A stretch of DNA of 64,000 nucleotides from Corynebacterium sp. CNJ-954. Lineage in GTDB: Bacteria; Actinomycetota; Actinomycetes; Mycobacteriales; Mycobacteriaceae. Below, in pieces: positions 46,074 to 56,055 of the stretch. The translations under genes and the position numbers were made by a program. The notes under the pieces were generated by a model that did not search any database, was not told the DNA's origin, and saw nothing but the letters and a program-made list of their open reading frames with translations. The stretch is taken from positions 1-64,000 of the forward strand of contig NZ_MKKI01000003.1 in NCBI RefSeq assembly GCF_001942345.1. The letters are read 5' to 3'. Every line of letters begins with the position of its first letter. The stretch's first letter is position 1.

Positions 46074-47345
46074 GTGGACCAGCCGAATTCCTCCCGTCAC
46101 CTCACCGTCAGTCTCGCTCCCGGTCTTTCCCCCGGTGTCGTCACCGTCACCGGCCCCGACGCCCCCGGAGTGTCCGCGGATTTCTTCCGCATCCTCGCCG
46201 ACCATGGGGTCCAGCTCCTGGACGTCGAACAGGCGAACTTCCGCGGCACACTCAACCTTGCCGCCTACATCGGTGTCGTCGCCGGCAGCACCGAGGCGAT
46301 GCGCCAGGCGCTGACCGATGAACTCACCGGCCGTGACATGACCGTCACCCTCGATGTCGACGACGACCTCGAAGGAAGCCGCGCGCGTTCCACGCACGCC
46401 GTCATCGTCCTCGGGAACCCGGTCACCGCCGAGCACATCTCCGCCATCGGCCAGACGCTCGTGGACCACGGCGCGAACATCGACCGCATCCGCGGTATCG
46501 CCGACTACCCGGTCACCGGTCTCGAGCTCAAGGTCACCGCAGCGGATCCGGCCCCGGGTGGAAGCGCCGCGTTGCGCCAGGCTCTGGCCTCCGTGTCCCA
46601 CGCCACGGGCGTCGACATCGCCATCCAGCGGGCCGGCCTGACCCGTCGCGCGCCCCGTCTGATCTGCTTCGACGTCGACTCCACGCTGATCCAGCAGGAG
46701 GTCATCGAGATGCTCGCGGCCCACGCCGGTCGCGAGGCGGAGGTCGCCGAGGTCACCGAGCGTGCCATGCGTGGCGAACTCGACTTCTCCGAGTCGCTCC
46801 ACGAGCGGGTCAAGGCGCTGAAGGGGCTTGACGCCTCCGTCATCGACGAAGTCTCCCGCATGGTCCAGCTCACGCCGGGAGCACGGACCACGATCCGCAC
46901 GCTCAAGCGGCTCGGCTTCCGCACCGGGGCCGTCTCCGGTGGATTCGTCCAGGTTCTTGAACCGCTCGCGAGGGAACTCGGTCTGGACTTCTACCGTGCG
47001 AACACCCTGGAGATCGAGGACGGGAAGCTGACCGGACGCGTCATCGGCCAGGTCATCGACCGGGACGTCAAGGCCGAGAGCCTCAAGGAGTTCGCCTGGT
47101 CCAACGGCATTGCACTGCACCAGACCGTCGCCGTGGGGGACGGTGCCAATGACATCGCCATGTTGTCCGTGGCCGGCCTGGGAATCGCCTTCAACGCCAA
47201 GCCGGCCCTGCGTGAGGTCGCCGACGCCACGGTCAACCACCCCTTCCTCGACGAAGTTCTCTTCATGCTCGGCATCGACCGTGAGGAGATCGACGCCGCG
47301 GACCTCGAGGACGGCAGCTACCGTCGCGTCCCGCTGGAGCGCTGA
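46074..47345 (+). CDS. serB: Phosphoserine phosphatase
   Basis: 423 residues from GTG 46074: two ACT regulatory domains (~10-170; [20 protein letters not shown]) and a HAD phosphatase domain. HAD motifs: [18 protein letters not shown] (I), [11 protein letters not shown] (II), KAESLKEFA (III) and [13 protein letters not shown] (IV). Catalyses the last step of serine synthesis; ACT domains suggest serine feedback. The GTG lies downstream of the ctaD terminator. C. glutamicum has serB next to ctaD as well. Confidence 0.95.
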   Translation: MDQPNSSRHLTVSLAPGLSPGVVTVTGPDAPGVSADFFRILADHGVQLLDVEQANFRGTLNLAAYIGVVAGSTEAMRQALTDELTGRDMTVTLDVDDDLEGSRARSTHAVIVLGNPVTAEHISAIGQTLVDHGANIDRIRGIADYPVTGLELKVTAADPAPGGSAALRQALASVSHATGVDIAIQRAGLTRRAPRLICFDVDSTLIQQEVIEMLAAHAGREAEVAEVTERAMRGELDFSESLHERVKALKGLDASVIDEVSRMVQLTPGARTTIRTLKRLGFRTGAVSGGFVQVLEPLARELGLDFYRANTLEIEDGKLTGRVIGQVIDRDVKAESLKEFAWSNGIALHQTVAVGDGANDIAMLSVAGLGIAFNAKPALREVADATVNHPFLDEVLFMLGIDREEIDAADLEDGSYRRVPLER

Positions 47346-48155
47346 GTGTCCTTCGAACGTGCCCATGACCGTCTGAGGACGGTCCTGGGGGAGCGGGACG
47401 GGGAGGACCCGGACGACCCGATGAGCATCCAGGCGATGCCGTTGGTCATGCACCTTCCGCACGACCCACGCCCTCTCCGACGCGATGTGCTGGAGGCCGC
47501 GGCAGTGGCCTGTGTGTCGCTGTGCCTTGACGAGCGTGCGGGAGTCGACCTGGGCACCGACGTTGCCACAGGACCGACTCAGGAGACTGCGTCGGAGGAC
47601 GCCGCTGACGCCGCTGTCGCCACAGCGTTGGTGCGATGGTACGGTGCCCGGATCCGGAAGGTCGCCCGCCGGGCCCGGAACAAGAAGTGGCGGGACGTTC
47701 AGTCACTGCCCGGGGTGACGGCCACGGTCGGGACAGCCTCAGTGCGCGCCTTCACCCCGTGCCCGGTGGCACGTACCCCGGCTGCCGTCAACCGCCTGCA
47801 GATCGAGGGGACCGATCTTCCGCTCCCGGAGGACGCCGAGGGCGTGACCGCAGGTGACGCGCATCCGGTGATCTACGTGGATGCGTCCCTGGGGATGAGT
47901 GTGGGCAAGGCTGCGGCGCAGGTCGCCCACGGTTCGATGCTGCTGGCTGCGGCGATGGACCGGGACCGCGCCCGTGACTGGCGCGCAGACGGTTTTCCGC
48001 TGCATGTCTGCGAGGTGGACGCCCCGCGCTTCGCGGACCGTCGTGCCGCCGCCGAGGCACGGGAACGCCGGGACAGTGCGGCTGTCGTGCGCGACGCGGG
48101 CTACACGGAGGTGGCCCCGGGGTCCGTCACCGTGGTGGCACTGGACCGCGGGTGA
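47346..48155 (+). CDS. PTH2-family peptidyl-tRNA hydrolase domain protein
   Basis: 269 residues. The C-terminal half carries the PTH2 signature VIYVDASLGMSVGKAAAQVA followed by HGSMLLAA and a late GSVTVVALDRG; PTH2 enzymes cleave peptidyl-tRNA. The N-terminal ~120 residues (MPLVMHLPHDPRPLRRDVLE, VRWYGARIRKVARRARNKKW) are not recognised. GTG directly follows the serB TGA, so the two are coupled. Confidence 0.78.
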   Translation: MSFERAHDRLRTVLGERDGEDPDDPMSIQAMPLVMHLPHDPRPLRRDVLEAAAVACVSLCLDERAGVDLGTDVATGPTQETASEDAADAAVATALVRWYGARIRKVARRARNKKWRDVQSLPGVTATVGTASVRAFTPCPVARTPAAVNRLQIEGTDLPLPEDAEGVTAGDAHPVIYVDASLGMSVGKAAAQVAHGSMLLAAAMDRDRARDWRADGFPLHVCEVDAPRFADRRAAAEARERRDSAAVVRDAGYTEVAPGSVTVVALDRG

Positions 48156-48160
48156 GCGAG

Positions 48161-48179
48161 GCCCGGGTGCATCCCGGGC
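48161..48179. terminator. Small hairpin between convergent genes
   Basis: GCCCGGG-TGCAT-CCCGGGC, a 7-bp GC-only stem ending at the stop codon of the ligase gene. Confidence 0.5.
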
Positions 48180-49751
48180 TCAGAGGAGCGATCGGCGCAG
48201 GATCTTACCGGTCGCCGACTTCGGGATCTCCCGGATGAACTCGAGGGCCCGGACCTTCTTGTAGGGCTCGACATTCTCGGCGACGAAGGCGATCAGTGTG
48301 TCCCCGAGTGCGTCCCCGGCGGCGTCCTTGTCACGGGCGACGACGTACGCCTTGGGGATCTCCTCCCCGTCGTCGTTGGTGACCCCGACGACGGCGGCGT
48401 CGGCGACCGCGTCATGCGTGAGCAGCAGCGCCTCGAGTTCCGCCGGCGGAACCTGGTAACCCTTGTACTTGATCAGCTCCTTGAGGCGGTCGACGATGAA
48501 GACTTCGCCGACGGATCCCTGGCGGGCGAGGTCGCCGGTACGCAACCAGCCGTCACCGGGCAGCGCCCCGGCGGTGGCCTCCGGGTTGTTGAGGTATCCG
48601 TCCATGACCTGAGGACCACGGACCCACAGTTCACCGGCGTCGCTCAACGCCCCGGCGTCGGTCGGGACGGGGATCTCGTCGCCGGAGTCCGGGTCGACCA
48701 GCTTGTGCTCGGTGTTGGCCACTGGCCGACCGACGGACCCGCGGGAGAGACTTCTGTCGAGGTTCACATGGGTCACGGGGCTGGTCTCCGTGAGACCGTA
48801 GCCCTGGTAGACGTCGATGCCGAGACGCTTCTCCACGGCGCTGGCGAGTTCCTCGTCCAGGCTGGCGGCTCCCGACAGCACCCCCCGGAGTGCCGAGAGG
48901 TCGTAGTTGTCGACTTCGGGGTGCTTGGCCAGGGCGAGGGCGACCGGAGGCGCGATGAACGTGAACGTCACCCCGTGCTTCTGATGGTTACGCAGGAAGG
49001 TGTTCAGTTCGAAACGGGGGACGGTGAGCAGTTGCGCCCGCAACCGCACCACCAGGTTGGCCAGCGTGGAGAGGCCGTAGATGTGGAAGAAGGGCAGCAC
49101 GCCGAAGACCACGTCGTCCCGTGTGACTGGACCGGAGCTCTCGACCTGGGCCATGTTCGCCACCAGATTGCGGTGGGTCAGCCGTACCCCCTTGGGTAGG
49201 CCGGTGGTGCCCGAGGAATAGGGCAGTGCCGCGAGCTGGGTGGACGGGTCGAAGGAGACGGTCGGGGGCGTGTTACGCTCCGCGAGCATCTGGTTGAGAC
49301 CACGGGAGGTGTCGAGGTGGATCAACCGGTCGGCGGGCAACCCGGCGAGCTCGGCAGCCTCCTCGCCGCCGTCGCCCAGTCCGGCGAGGGTCAGCAGCAT
49401 CACTGCGTGGGAGTCGCGCAGCTGTTCTGCGACCGTGGACGGTGAGGCCAGCAGGGGCACCGGCGTCAGCACGGCACCGAGACGCCACACGGCGTGCGCG
49501 GCGACGATGAACTCCACGGAGTTCGGGCAGTGCAGGGCCACGACGTCGTTCTTCGCGACGCCGTGGCGCGAGAGCCAGCCCGCGACGGAATTGACGTGGC
49601 TGCGCAGCGTGGCGTACGACGTCTCGGTGCCCCCGGCGAGATCCACGACAGCGACGCGGTCCTCGTCCTCGGGGGACAGGTCGCCGTAGAGGTACTCGTG
49701 GAGTCCGACATCGGGGATGATGACATCGGGACGGTCACTCGTGACGGGCAT
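48180..49751 (-). CDS. 4-coumarate--CoA ligase-like acyl-CoA synthetase
   Basis: 523 residues from ATG 49751 (MPVTSDRPDVIIPDVGL) with GGAGG upstream. Motifs: LPYSSGTTGLPKGVRLTHRN (~190-210), VYQGYGLTETSPVTH (~325), GWLRTGDLARQGSVGEVFIVDR (~405), ELIKYKGYQVPPAELEALL, and catalytic lysine in SATGKILRRSLL at the C-terminus. 4CL-type members activate aromatic or medium-chain acids. Monocistronic; substrate unknown. Confidence 0.9.
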   Translation of the reverse strand: MPVTSDRPDVIIPDVGLHEYLYGDLSPEDEDRVAVVDLAGGTETSYATLRSHVNSVAGWLSRHGVAKNDVVALHCPNSVEFIVAAHAVWRLGAVLTPVPLLASPSTVAEQLRDSHAVMLLTLAGLGDGGEEAAELAGLPADRLIHLDTSRGLNQMLAERNTPPTVSFDPSTQLAALPYSSGTTGLPKGVRLTHRNLVANMAQVESSGPVTRDDVVFGVLPFFHIYGLSTLANLVVRLRAQLLTVPRFELNTFLRNHQKHGVTFTFIAPPVALALAKHPEVDNYDLSALRGVLSGAASLDEELASAVEKRLGIDVYQGYGLTETSPVTHVNLDRSLSRGSVGRPVANTEHKLVDPDSGDEIPVPTDAGALSDAGELWVRGPQVMDGYLNNPEATAGALPGDGWLRTGDLARQGSVGEVFIVDRLKELIKYKGYQVPPAELEALLLTHDAVADAAVVGVTNDDGEEIPKAYVVARDKDAAGDALGDTLIAFVAENVEPYKKVRALEFIREIPKSATGKILRRSLL

Positions 49752-49897
49752 GTGTGTCCTCCTGCGCAAAAAAGTTCGGGGTCGTCGTGTCCCGGTAGAT
49801 GTGTTCGCGGCCAATCCTACCCGCCAGGGCCCGTGACCCCGCCCACAATCCCCCGCGCGGCCACACCCGCCCCCGCCGCGACCAGGCCGTCGTCAGG

Positions 49898-51985
49898 TCA
49901 GTCGCCGCGTAGACGGCGCAGCGCGCCGCGGGCGGTGTCTCCGTCGACCGTCTGCCAGAATTCCGGCATCGAGGCGCGGAGGAAAGCGCCGTACCGCTTC
50001 GTTACCAGGCGTTGGTCGAGGACCGCGACGACGCCGCGGTCGTCCGCGGCACGTAACAGCCGCCCCGCCCCCTGCGCCATCAGCAGGGCCGAGTGCGTCG
50101 CAGCGATCTCCATGAAGCCGCTGCGCCCGGCGGAGTCCACGGCCTCCTTGCGCGCCTGCGACAACGGATCGTCGGGTCGTGGGAACGGTATCCGGTCGAT
50201 GACCACCAGCGACAGCGACGGCCCGGGGACGTCCACCCCCTGCCACAGGCTCAACGTCCCGAACAAACAGGTCTCCGGTTCTTTCCGGAACCGGTCGATG
50301 AGTGCTCCGAGGGAGTCGTCCCCCTGGCAGAGAATCTCGTAGGGGACGAGGGTACGCAGTTCCGTGGCCGCGTTCTCCGCCGCCCGACGGGAGGAGAAGA
50401 GGCCGAGGGTCCTCCCGCCGGCAGCGGAGACGAGCTGGGCGAGTTCGTCGATGGATTCAGGTGACGCGCCCTCCCGCCCGGGCGGTGGCAGGTGGCGGGC
50501 CGTGTAGAGGATGCCGTGGGTGGAGGGTTCGAACGGGGTGCCCACATCGAGGGTGGTGCAGGCGGATGCAGCCAGGCCCCACGTGGCCAGCATGGAGGTG
50601 AACCTCCCGCCGAGCGCCAGTGTCGCGGAGGTGAGCACCACGGTCTGGTCGGCGAACAACCGGCCGCGGAGCAGGTCGGAGACACTCAACGGGGCGACGT
50701 AGACACTGCGACGGTTACGGTCGCCGGACAGCCAGACGACGTCCTCGCCGAGGAGGGAATCTGACGGTTCTGAGGGTTCTGAGGATTCTGACGCTTCCCC
50801 GCCTCCGGTGGTTTCCGCGGTGGCTTCCGCGGGCGAGGCCTCGAGAATGCGCACCACGGTGTCGTGCATCTCCTCGCAGGCGGAGAGGCAGGAGAAGATC
50901 TCGGCGGTCTTCTCCGGGTCGTTGTCGGCGGCACTTCCGGAACCGCCCGGCGCGGTACCGGTACCACCGCTGCCGTGCAGTCTGCTCCGTGTCTTCCACA
51001 GGGCGTCGCGGAGCGAATGCAGGGGTTCCACGAGGGTGACGGGGACGCTGGTCCAGCGGCCGTCGGGGGCGGTGTGTGCGGTGACCGCCGCCTCGATCTC
51101 GGCGGTCCAGGTGTCACCCGCGCTGAGCAGCTCGGAGGCGCAGTCGTCGGGGCCGACCTTCTCGCACCGGCGCGCGAGAATGGCGACGGCGGCCCCGGAG
51201 AGTTCCTCGGTGGCGACGGAGGTGATGCGCCCCTCCAGTTCGTGGGCCTCGTCGATGATCACCGTGTCGTGGTTGGGCAGCACGGACTGTTCCGACAGGG
51301 CGTCGATCGCCAGGAGTGCGTGGTTGGTCACCACCACGTCGGACTGCGCGGCCTTCTCCTTGGCGGCTTCGGCGAAGCACTGGTCGCCGAAGGGGCACCG
51401 CGTGGCGCCCACACATTCCCGACTGGTCACGCTGACCTGGCGCCAGGCGCGGTCGGAGACCCCTCGGGGCAAGGTGTCGCGGTCGCCGTCCTCGGTCTCC
51501 TGCGCCCAGTCGTGCAGACGGGCGACCTGTGCACCGGTGGCGCTGACCTCTGCTTCGTCCAGGAGCGATTCGGCACCGTCCTCGGTTCCGGTGTTGCCTG
51601 CGCCCCCGGTACCGCCGATGCGGTTCAGGCACAGGTAGTTGTTGCGGCCCTTGAGGATCGCGAAGGTCGGACGGCGTCCCAGATCCTCCTTCAGCGCCTC
51701 GGTGACCCGCGGAAGATCCCGGTCGACGAGCTGACGTTGCAGGGCGATGGTGGCCGTGGACACCACCACCCGTTCACCGGCTCCCACCGCGTGTTCGAGG
51801 GAGGGGACGAGATAGGCCAGGGACTTGCCCGTCCCCGTGCCCGCCTGGACCGCCAGGTGCCGACGGGTGGAGATCGCCGTGGACACTGCTGCCGCCATTC
51901 GCCGTTGCCCGTCCCGCCGGGAGCCGCCGAGTGCGGCCACGGCGTTGTCGAGCAGCTGCCGGGTGTGCTCCTGCTGGTCGTTCAC
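49898..51985 (-). CDS. dinG: DinG-like ATP-dependent helicase (XPD-type, Fe-S)
   Basis: 695 residues. Walker A AVQAGTGTGKSLAYLVPSL (~45-63), four cysteines of an Fe-S cluster (LC at ~118 and ECVGATRCPFGDQCF ~190-204), DEAH box VIIDEAHELEGR, and C-terminal motifs LFGTLSLWQGVDVPG and QGAGRLLRAADDRG. An insert of low complexity (SESSEPSEPSDSLL) lies at ~405. Unwinds DNA/R-loops during repair. GTG start overlaps the pncB TGA. Confidence 0.92.
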   Translation of the reverse strand: MNDQQEHTRQLLDNAVAALGGSRRDGQRRMAAAVSTAISTRRHLAVQAGTGTGKSLAYLVPSLEHAVGAGERVVVSTATIALQRQLVDRDLPRVTEALKEDLGRRPTFAILKGRNNYLCLNRIGGTGGAGNTGTEDGAESLLDEAEVSATGAQVARLHDWAQETEDGDRDTLPRGVSDRAWRQVSVTSRECVGATRCPFGDQCFAEAAKEKAAQSDVVVTNHALLAIDALSEQSVLPNHDTVIIDEAHELEGRITSVATEELSGAAVAILARRCEKVGPDDCASELLSAGDTWTAEIEAAVTAHTAPDGRWTSVPVTLVEPLHSLRDALWKTRSRLHGSGGTGTAPGGSGSAADNDPEKTAEIFSCLSACEEMHDTVVRILEASPAEATAETTGGGEASESSEPSEPSDSLLGEDVVWLSGDRNRRSVYVAPLSVSDLLRGRLFADQTVVLTSATLALGGRFTSMLATWGLAASACTTLDVGTPFEPSTHGILYTARHLPPPGREGASPESIDELAQLVSAAGGRTLGLFSSRRAAENAATELRTLVPYEILCQGDDSLGALIDRFRKEPETCLFGTLSLWQGVDVPGPSLSLVVIDRIPFPRPDDPLSQARKEAVDSAGRSGFMEIAATHSALLMAQGAGRLLRAADDRGVVAVLDQRLVTKRYGAFLRASMPEFWQTVDGDTARGALRRLRGD

Positions 51986-53316
51986 AGGCCGGCGAAACGG
52001 ACGCTGAGGGCGGGCTCGTCACGGGAGAGGGCCAGACCCTCCCACGGCAGGGACACGAGCTGACGTGCGAGATGGTCGCGGGACTCGTCGAGGGTCGGTA
52101 GGTCGTCAACCGTCTCGCCGTTCCGGACCAGCGGCACCGTGAGCTGCACGGGGTGCAGGATGCCCAGTTCGGGCATGTCGGAGTCGAAGGGGTAGACGAC
52201 TTCCTCGACGGCGGTGCCGGTGTCCCGGCAGGCCCGTAGCGCGCGTTTGGCGCCACCGTGGCTGGCCTTGTGGCTGCTGCGCTTGGCCACCGGGTGGCCG
52301 TCGACTGACGTGAGCTTGTAGACCAGGCCCGCGGTGGGCGCGCCTGAACCGGTCACCACGGATGTTCCGGCACCGTAGATGTCCACCGGCTCGCTCCGGA
52401 GGGCGGCGATCGCGAACTCGTTGAGGTCCGAGGAGACCACGATGCGTGTGTCGTAGGCGCCGAGTTCATCGAGCTGGTTGCGTACCTGGCGGGCGAGGAC
52501 GCCGAGGTCGCCGGAGTCGATGCGCACCGCACCCAGTGCGGTGCCGGCGACCTCCACGGCGTGACGCACCCCCTGGGTGATGTCGTAGGTGTCGACCAGC
52601 AGCGTGGTGCCGGGCCCCTGGGCGTCGATCTGGGACCGGAACGCGGCCTTCTCGTCCGGCCGGCCGTCCTTGTCCACGTGCAGCAGCGTCCACGCGTGGG
52701 CACTGGTTCCCCCGGCGGGCAGCCCGTAGCGGGAGGCGGCCTCTAGGTTCGAGGTGGAGTGGAATCCGGCGAGGTAGGCGGCACGGGCCGCGGACACCGC
52801 CGACTGTTCGTGGGTGCGCCGGGAGCCCATCTCGATGATCGGGCGACCTTCTGCGGCGGTCACCATGCGGGCCGCTGCGGAGGCGACCGCCGAATCATGG
52901 TTGAGGATGGACAGGACCACGGTCTCCAGGATCACGGTCTCGGCGAAGGTGCCGCGCACGGTGAGGATCGGGGAGTTCGGGAAGTAGAGTTCGCCCTCCC
53001 GGTAGCCGTCGACGTGTCCGGAGAACCGGAAGGTCCGCAGATACTCCCGTGTCCTGTCGTCCAGGAAATCCAGGCCTGCGAGCTGGTCGTCGGTGAAGCG
53101 GAAGTCGCGCACCGCCTCCAGTACACGTGCTGTGCCGGCGACGACACCGTAACGGCGTTCATTGGGGAGCCGGCGCGTGAAGACCTCGAAACTGCACTGG
53201 CGGTCGGCGGAACCGTCACGCAGCGCGGCCTGCAGCATCGTCAGTTCATACATGTCGGTCAGCAGTGCTGTCGACGGGGCAGGGGTCTCGGCGTGCTCGT
53301 TGGTGTGCTGGGTCAC
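51982..53316 (-). CDS. pncB: Nicotinate phosphoribosyltransferase
   Basis: 444 residues; converts nicotinate and PRPP to NAMN in NAD salvage. Features: [20 protein letters not shown] (~20-40), [55 protein letters not shown] and [19 protein letters not shown] at 53316 lies 8 nt after a TAGAAT -10, so the mRNA is probably leaderless. Divergent from clpS, coupled to dinG downstream. Confidence 0.94.
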   Translation of the reverse strand: MTQHTNEHAETPAPSTALLTDMYELTMLQAALRDGSADRQCSFEVFTRRLPNERRYGVVAGTARVLEAVRDFRFTDDQLAGLDFLDDRTREYLRTFRFSGHVDGYREGELYFPNSPILTVRGTFAETVILETVVLSILNHDSAVASAAARMVTAAEGRPIIEMGSRRTHEQSAVSAARAAYLAGFHSTSNLEAASRYGLPAGGTSAHAWTLLHVDKDGRPDEKAAFRSQIDAQGPGTTLLVDTYDITQGVRHAVEVAGTALGAVRIDSGDLGVLARQVRNQLDELGAYDTRIVVSSDLNEFAIAALRSEPVDIYGAGTSVVTGSGAPTAGLVYKLTSVDGHPVAKRSSHKASHGGAKRALRACRDTGTAVEEVVYPFDSDMPELGILHPVQLTVPLVRNGETVDDLPTLDESRDHLARQLVSLPWEGLALSRDEPALSVRFAGL

Positions 53317-53324
53317 GGTCGACC

Positions 53325-53341
53325 ATTCTAGTCGGTAGTCT
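53325..53341. promoter_or_regulatory. Divergent -10 elements of pncB and clpS
   Basis: Minus strand TAGAAT (53330-53325) ends 8 nt before the pncB GTG; plus strand TAGTCT (53336-53341) ends 7 nt before the clpS ATG. Two back-to-back leaderless promoters in a 32-bp intergenic gap. Confidence 0.5.
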
Positions 53342-53348
53342 GGACACC

Positions 53349-53663
53349 ATGACTTCGCCTGCCGCTCCCGCCGCACCGGCGGTCACTCCTGTGGAAGAGC
53401 AGCTTCCCGACTCCCTCACGGAGGCCAACCTTCCCTGGCAGTGCATCTGCTGGGATGACCCGGTGAACCTGATGAGTTACGTGACCTACGTTTTCCAGAC
53501 CGTCCTGGGGTACTCCAGGAAACGCGCGACCGAACTGATGATGAAGGTCCACAACGAGGGCAAGGCCATCGTCAGTTCCGGCGAACGTGACAAGGTCGAG
53601 GGAGACGTCAAGAAGCTGCAGACGGCTGGCCTGTGGGCCACCATGCAGCGGGCGGAAGGATGA
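53349..53663 (+). CDS. clpS: ATP-dependent Clp protease adaptor ClpS
   Basis: 104 residues: Pro/Ala-rich N-tail, then the ClpS fold with [20 protein letters not shown] (the substrate-binding region), [15 protein letters not shown] and [14 protein letters not shown]. Delivers N-degron proteins to ClpC/ClpA. First gene of clpS-DUF2017-peptidase-rhomboid. Confidence 0.94.
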   Translation: MTSPAAPAAPAVTPVEEQLPDSLTEANLPWQCICWDDPVNLMSYVTYVFQTVLGYSRKRATELMMKVHNEGKAIVSSGERDKVEGDVKKLQTAGLWATMQRAEG

Positions 53664-53673
53664 CGGGCAGACC

Positions 53674-54288
53674 ATGAAACCGTGGGTGAAGAAGAAAGGC
53701 CTGGTGCGAGGCGTCAGGTACATCACCGAGCTGGAGCCGATGGAACGCGAGATGCTCGGCAACAGCGCCGCCACCGTCGGGGAACTCCTCATCGGGCGGG
53801 CCCGCTCGGCGCCGAAGGACGAGCTCGCCGAGATGACCGGCCTGCCGTCGGGACACACCGACGCCCCGGACGATCCGGTACTCGCCGCCATGCTGCCGTC
53901 GTTCTTCCGGGACGGAGATGAAGAGGTCGACGGGGAGGCCGGTGTCTCGCGCCAGTTCAACGAGACCGACATCATCAAGGGGAAGCTGACGAACCTGCGG
54001 TTGGTCAGCGATCTGCTCGGTCCGGACGGGTCGGTGCATGTCAGTCTCACCGCTGAGCAGACCAGTTCCTGGCTCGGTGCCCTCACCGACATCCGTGCCT
54101 ACCATCACGGTCGTCTCGAGCAGGAGCGCACTGCCCAGGCAGACGGGCCGGACGGTTCCGGCGGTTCCGGCGGTTCCGACCGCGCCGGGGAGATCGCGGC
54201 GACGGAGAACTACCTCGAATGGCTCGGGTACCACCAGGACAGCCTGCTCACTGCGATGGTCGGCCCGATGGACGTCCCTGATGAATGA
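53674..54288 (+). CDS. DUF2017-family protein
   Basis: 204 residues. Actinobacterial family usually found just after clpS, as here. Conserved features: RYITELEPMEREMLGNSAAT and LTAEQTSSWLGALTDIRAY with a C-terminal YLEWLGYHQDSLLTAM. A Gly/Ser linker (DGSGGSGGSD) sits at ~165. Function unknown. Overlaps the peptidase start by 8 bp. Confidence 0.85.
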   Translation: MKPWVKKKGLVRGVRYITELEPMEREMLGNSAATVGELLIGRARSAPKDELAEMTGLPSGHTDAPDDPVLAAMLPSFFRDGDEEVDGEAGVSRQFNETDIIKGKLTNLRLVSDLLGPDGSVHVSLTAEQTSSWLGALTDIRAYHHGRLEQERTAQADGPDGSGGSGGSDRAGEIAATENYLEWLGYHQDSLLTAMVGPMDVPDE

Positions 54289-55338
54289 TCTGCCGAAAGA
54301 GCCGGGGACGGACACGCTCCTCGACATTCCGGGACTCTTCCTGGGACACGCCGAGGTCGACAGTTCCGGCGTGAGTGTCGTGGTGTGCCCGGACGGGGCG
54401 GTGGCGGCGGTGGACGTTCGCGGGGGCGGACCGGGGACCAGGGAGACCGACCTGCTTGCACCGTCGAACACGGTGGAGTCCGTCCATGCCGTCGCCTTGT
54501 GCGGCGGCTCGGCGTTCGGTCTGGACGCCGCCGGCGGGGTGATGGCGGAACTGGAGGACCGCGGTATCGGCCTGCAGGTCCTGGGGGAGGCCGCGCCGTC
54601 CCTGATCGTGCCGATCGTTCCGGCCGCGGTGATCTTCGACCTGCCCGTCGGTGACCCTGGTTCCCGTCCGACCGCGGAGACGGGGCGACGGGCGGTAGCT
54701 GCCGCTCTCGGTGACACCACCGCAGACACGACGGTGGTCGCCGGGGCGCGCGCCGGAAATGTCGGTGCCGGTCTCGCCGCGACCGCCGGAGCCGTGAAAG
54801 GCGGCTTCGGTCAGGCCAGTGAAACCGTCCGACTCTCCGACGGGGGCAGCGTGACCGTCGCGGCCGGGGTGGTCGCCAACCCCGCTGGTTCCGTCGTCGA
54901 CCCGATGACGGGACGACTCTGGGGTCGTGACGTACCGGACGACATTCCCGGACCGACGGCCGAGGGGCTGCAGGCGATCCTCGCCCGGGGCATCGGCGGA
55001 ACCAAGATGACCCCGTCAGGACCGTCACCGTTGAACACGACCATCGGCGTCGTCGCCACCGACGCCGGGGTGAACAAACCCCAGGCCGGACGACTCGCCA
55101 TGGCGCGCACGACGGCCTGGCTCGGGCAGTCCGTCCGTCACACCTGCCGATGGACGGTGACACGTTCTTCGCCCTGGCGCCGTGCGGGGCCCGTACCGGC
55201 GTCGGCACCAATGACCTGGCGGTGCTCTGCGCCGCTGCGGCATCCTGCACCGAGCGGGCCCTCGTGCACGCCGTCCTGGCCGCCGAGACCGCCTTCGACG
55301 TCCCCTCGTGGCGCGACATCATGACCGGAACCACCTGA
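54281..55338 (+). pseudogene. P1/DmpA-family peptidase, frameshifted (possible sequencing error)
   Basis: Self-processing N-terminal nucleophile hydrolase family (S58). Frame 1 gives GHAEVDSSGVSVVV, ALCGGSAFGLDAAGGVM, AGARAGNVGAGLAATAGAVK and the nucleophile site LNTTIGVVATDAG. It then fails near 55108. Adding one C at GCGCGCACGACGG gives the conserved ARHDGLARAVRPSHLPMDGDT, then FFALAPCGARTGVGTNDLAVL, and a 352-residue protein ending at 55338. Coupled to DUF2017 upstream. If intact it would cleave N-terminal residues from peptides or amides. Confidence 0.88.
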
Positions 55339-55346
55339 GGAGAAAC

Positions 55347-55994
55347 ATGACCGGGACAACACCTGCGACATCTGCGACATCTGGCAAGACCCGTTTCCGC
55401 GACCGTGGCAGGTTCGGCCAGGCCCTGGTCACCACCCTGGTGTTCCTCGCCGTGCTGTGGGCCGTCCAGATCATCAACTGGGCCTCCGGAAACCGCCTCG
55501 TCTCACTCGGCATTCACCCGCTGGACTTCTCCCGCTTCTGGGGGATCCTCCCGGCGCCGTTCATCCACGTCAACTTCTCCCACCTGATCGCCAACACCCC
55601 GGCCGTTGCCGTCCTCCTTTTCCTGGTCGCGCTGTCGGGTCAGAAGGCGGTGTGGGCGTCCACGATCGTGACGACCATCGTCGCCGGGGTCGGCGTGTTC
55701 TTCTTCGGCGGTGAAAACACCGTGCATGTGGGGGCGTCCATCCTGATCTACGGGTGGGCGGTGTTCCTCGCCGTGCGCGGCTTCTTCACCCGCAGCATTC
55801 CCGAGGTCCTGCTGGGCATCGTGGTGATCGTGGTCTACGCCGGTCTGTTCTGGGGGATCCTGCCAAACCAGCCCGGAGTGAGCTGGCAGGGACACCTCTT
55901 CGGTGGCGTCGGCGGGGCGATGACAGCCTGGGGCGCGGGCCGTCCGGCGGTGAAGCAACGTCAGCAGGCCAAAGCGGTGAATGCGAAGGCGTGA
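55347..55994 (+). CDS. Rhomboid-family intramembrane serine protease
   Basis: 215 residues, six helices. [11 protein letters not shown] in helix 2, the catalytic Ser in [11 protein letters not shown] and the catalytic His in [14 protein letters not shown] are all present. GGAGAAAC precedes ATG, 8 bp after the peptidase stop. Substrates unknown. Homologues lie beside murI in mycobacteria. Confidence 0.92.
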   Translation: MTGTTPATSATSGKTRFRDRGRFGQALVTTLVFLAVLWAVQIINWASGNRLVSLGIHPLDFSRFWGILPAPFIHVNFSHLIANTPAVAVLLFLVALSGQKAVWASTIVTTIVAGVGVFFFGGENTVHVGASILIYGWAVFLAVRGFFTRSIPEVLLGIVVIVVYAGLFWGILPNQPGVSWQGHLFGGVGGAMTAWGAGRPAVKQRQQAKAVNAKA

Positions 55995-56041
55995 CCGCCG
56001 ACATCCTTTCGCCCCCTCCCTCCGCGAGGCGGCGGCCGCAC

Positions 56042-56047
56042 TAGACT
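56042..56047 (+). promoter_or_regulatory. murI -10 element (leaderless)
   Basis: TAGACT ends 8 nt before the murI ATG. Confidence 0.5.
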
Positions 56048-56055
56048 CGGACATC

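Noticed and set aside
44289..47345. Bifunctional CtaD-SerB protein
   Set aside because: The linker contains a terminator hairpin and serB's own start; one added C restores a normal CtaD end.
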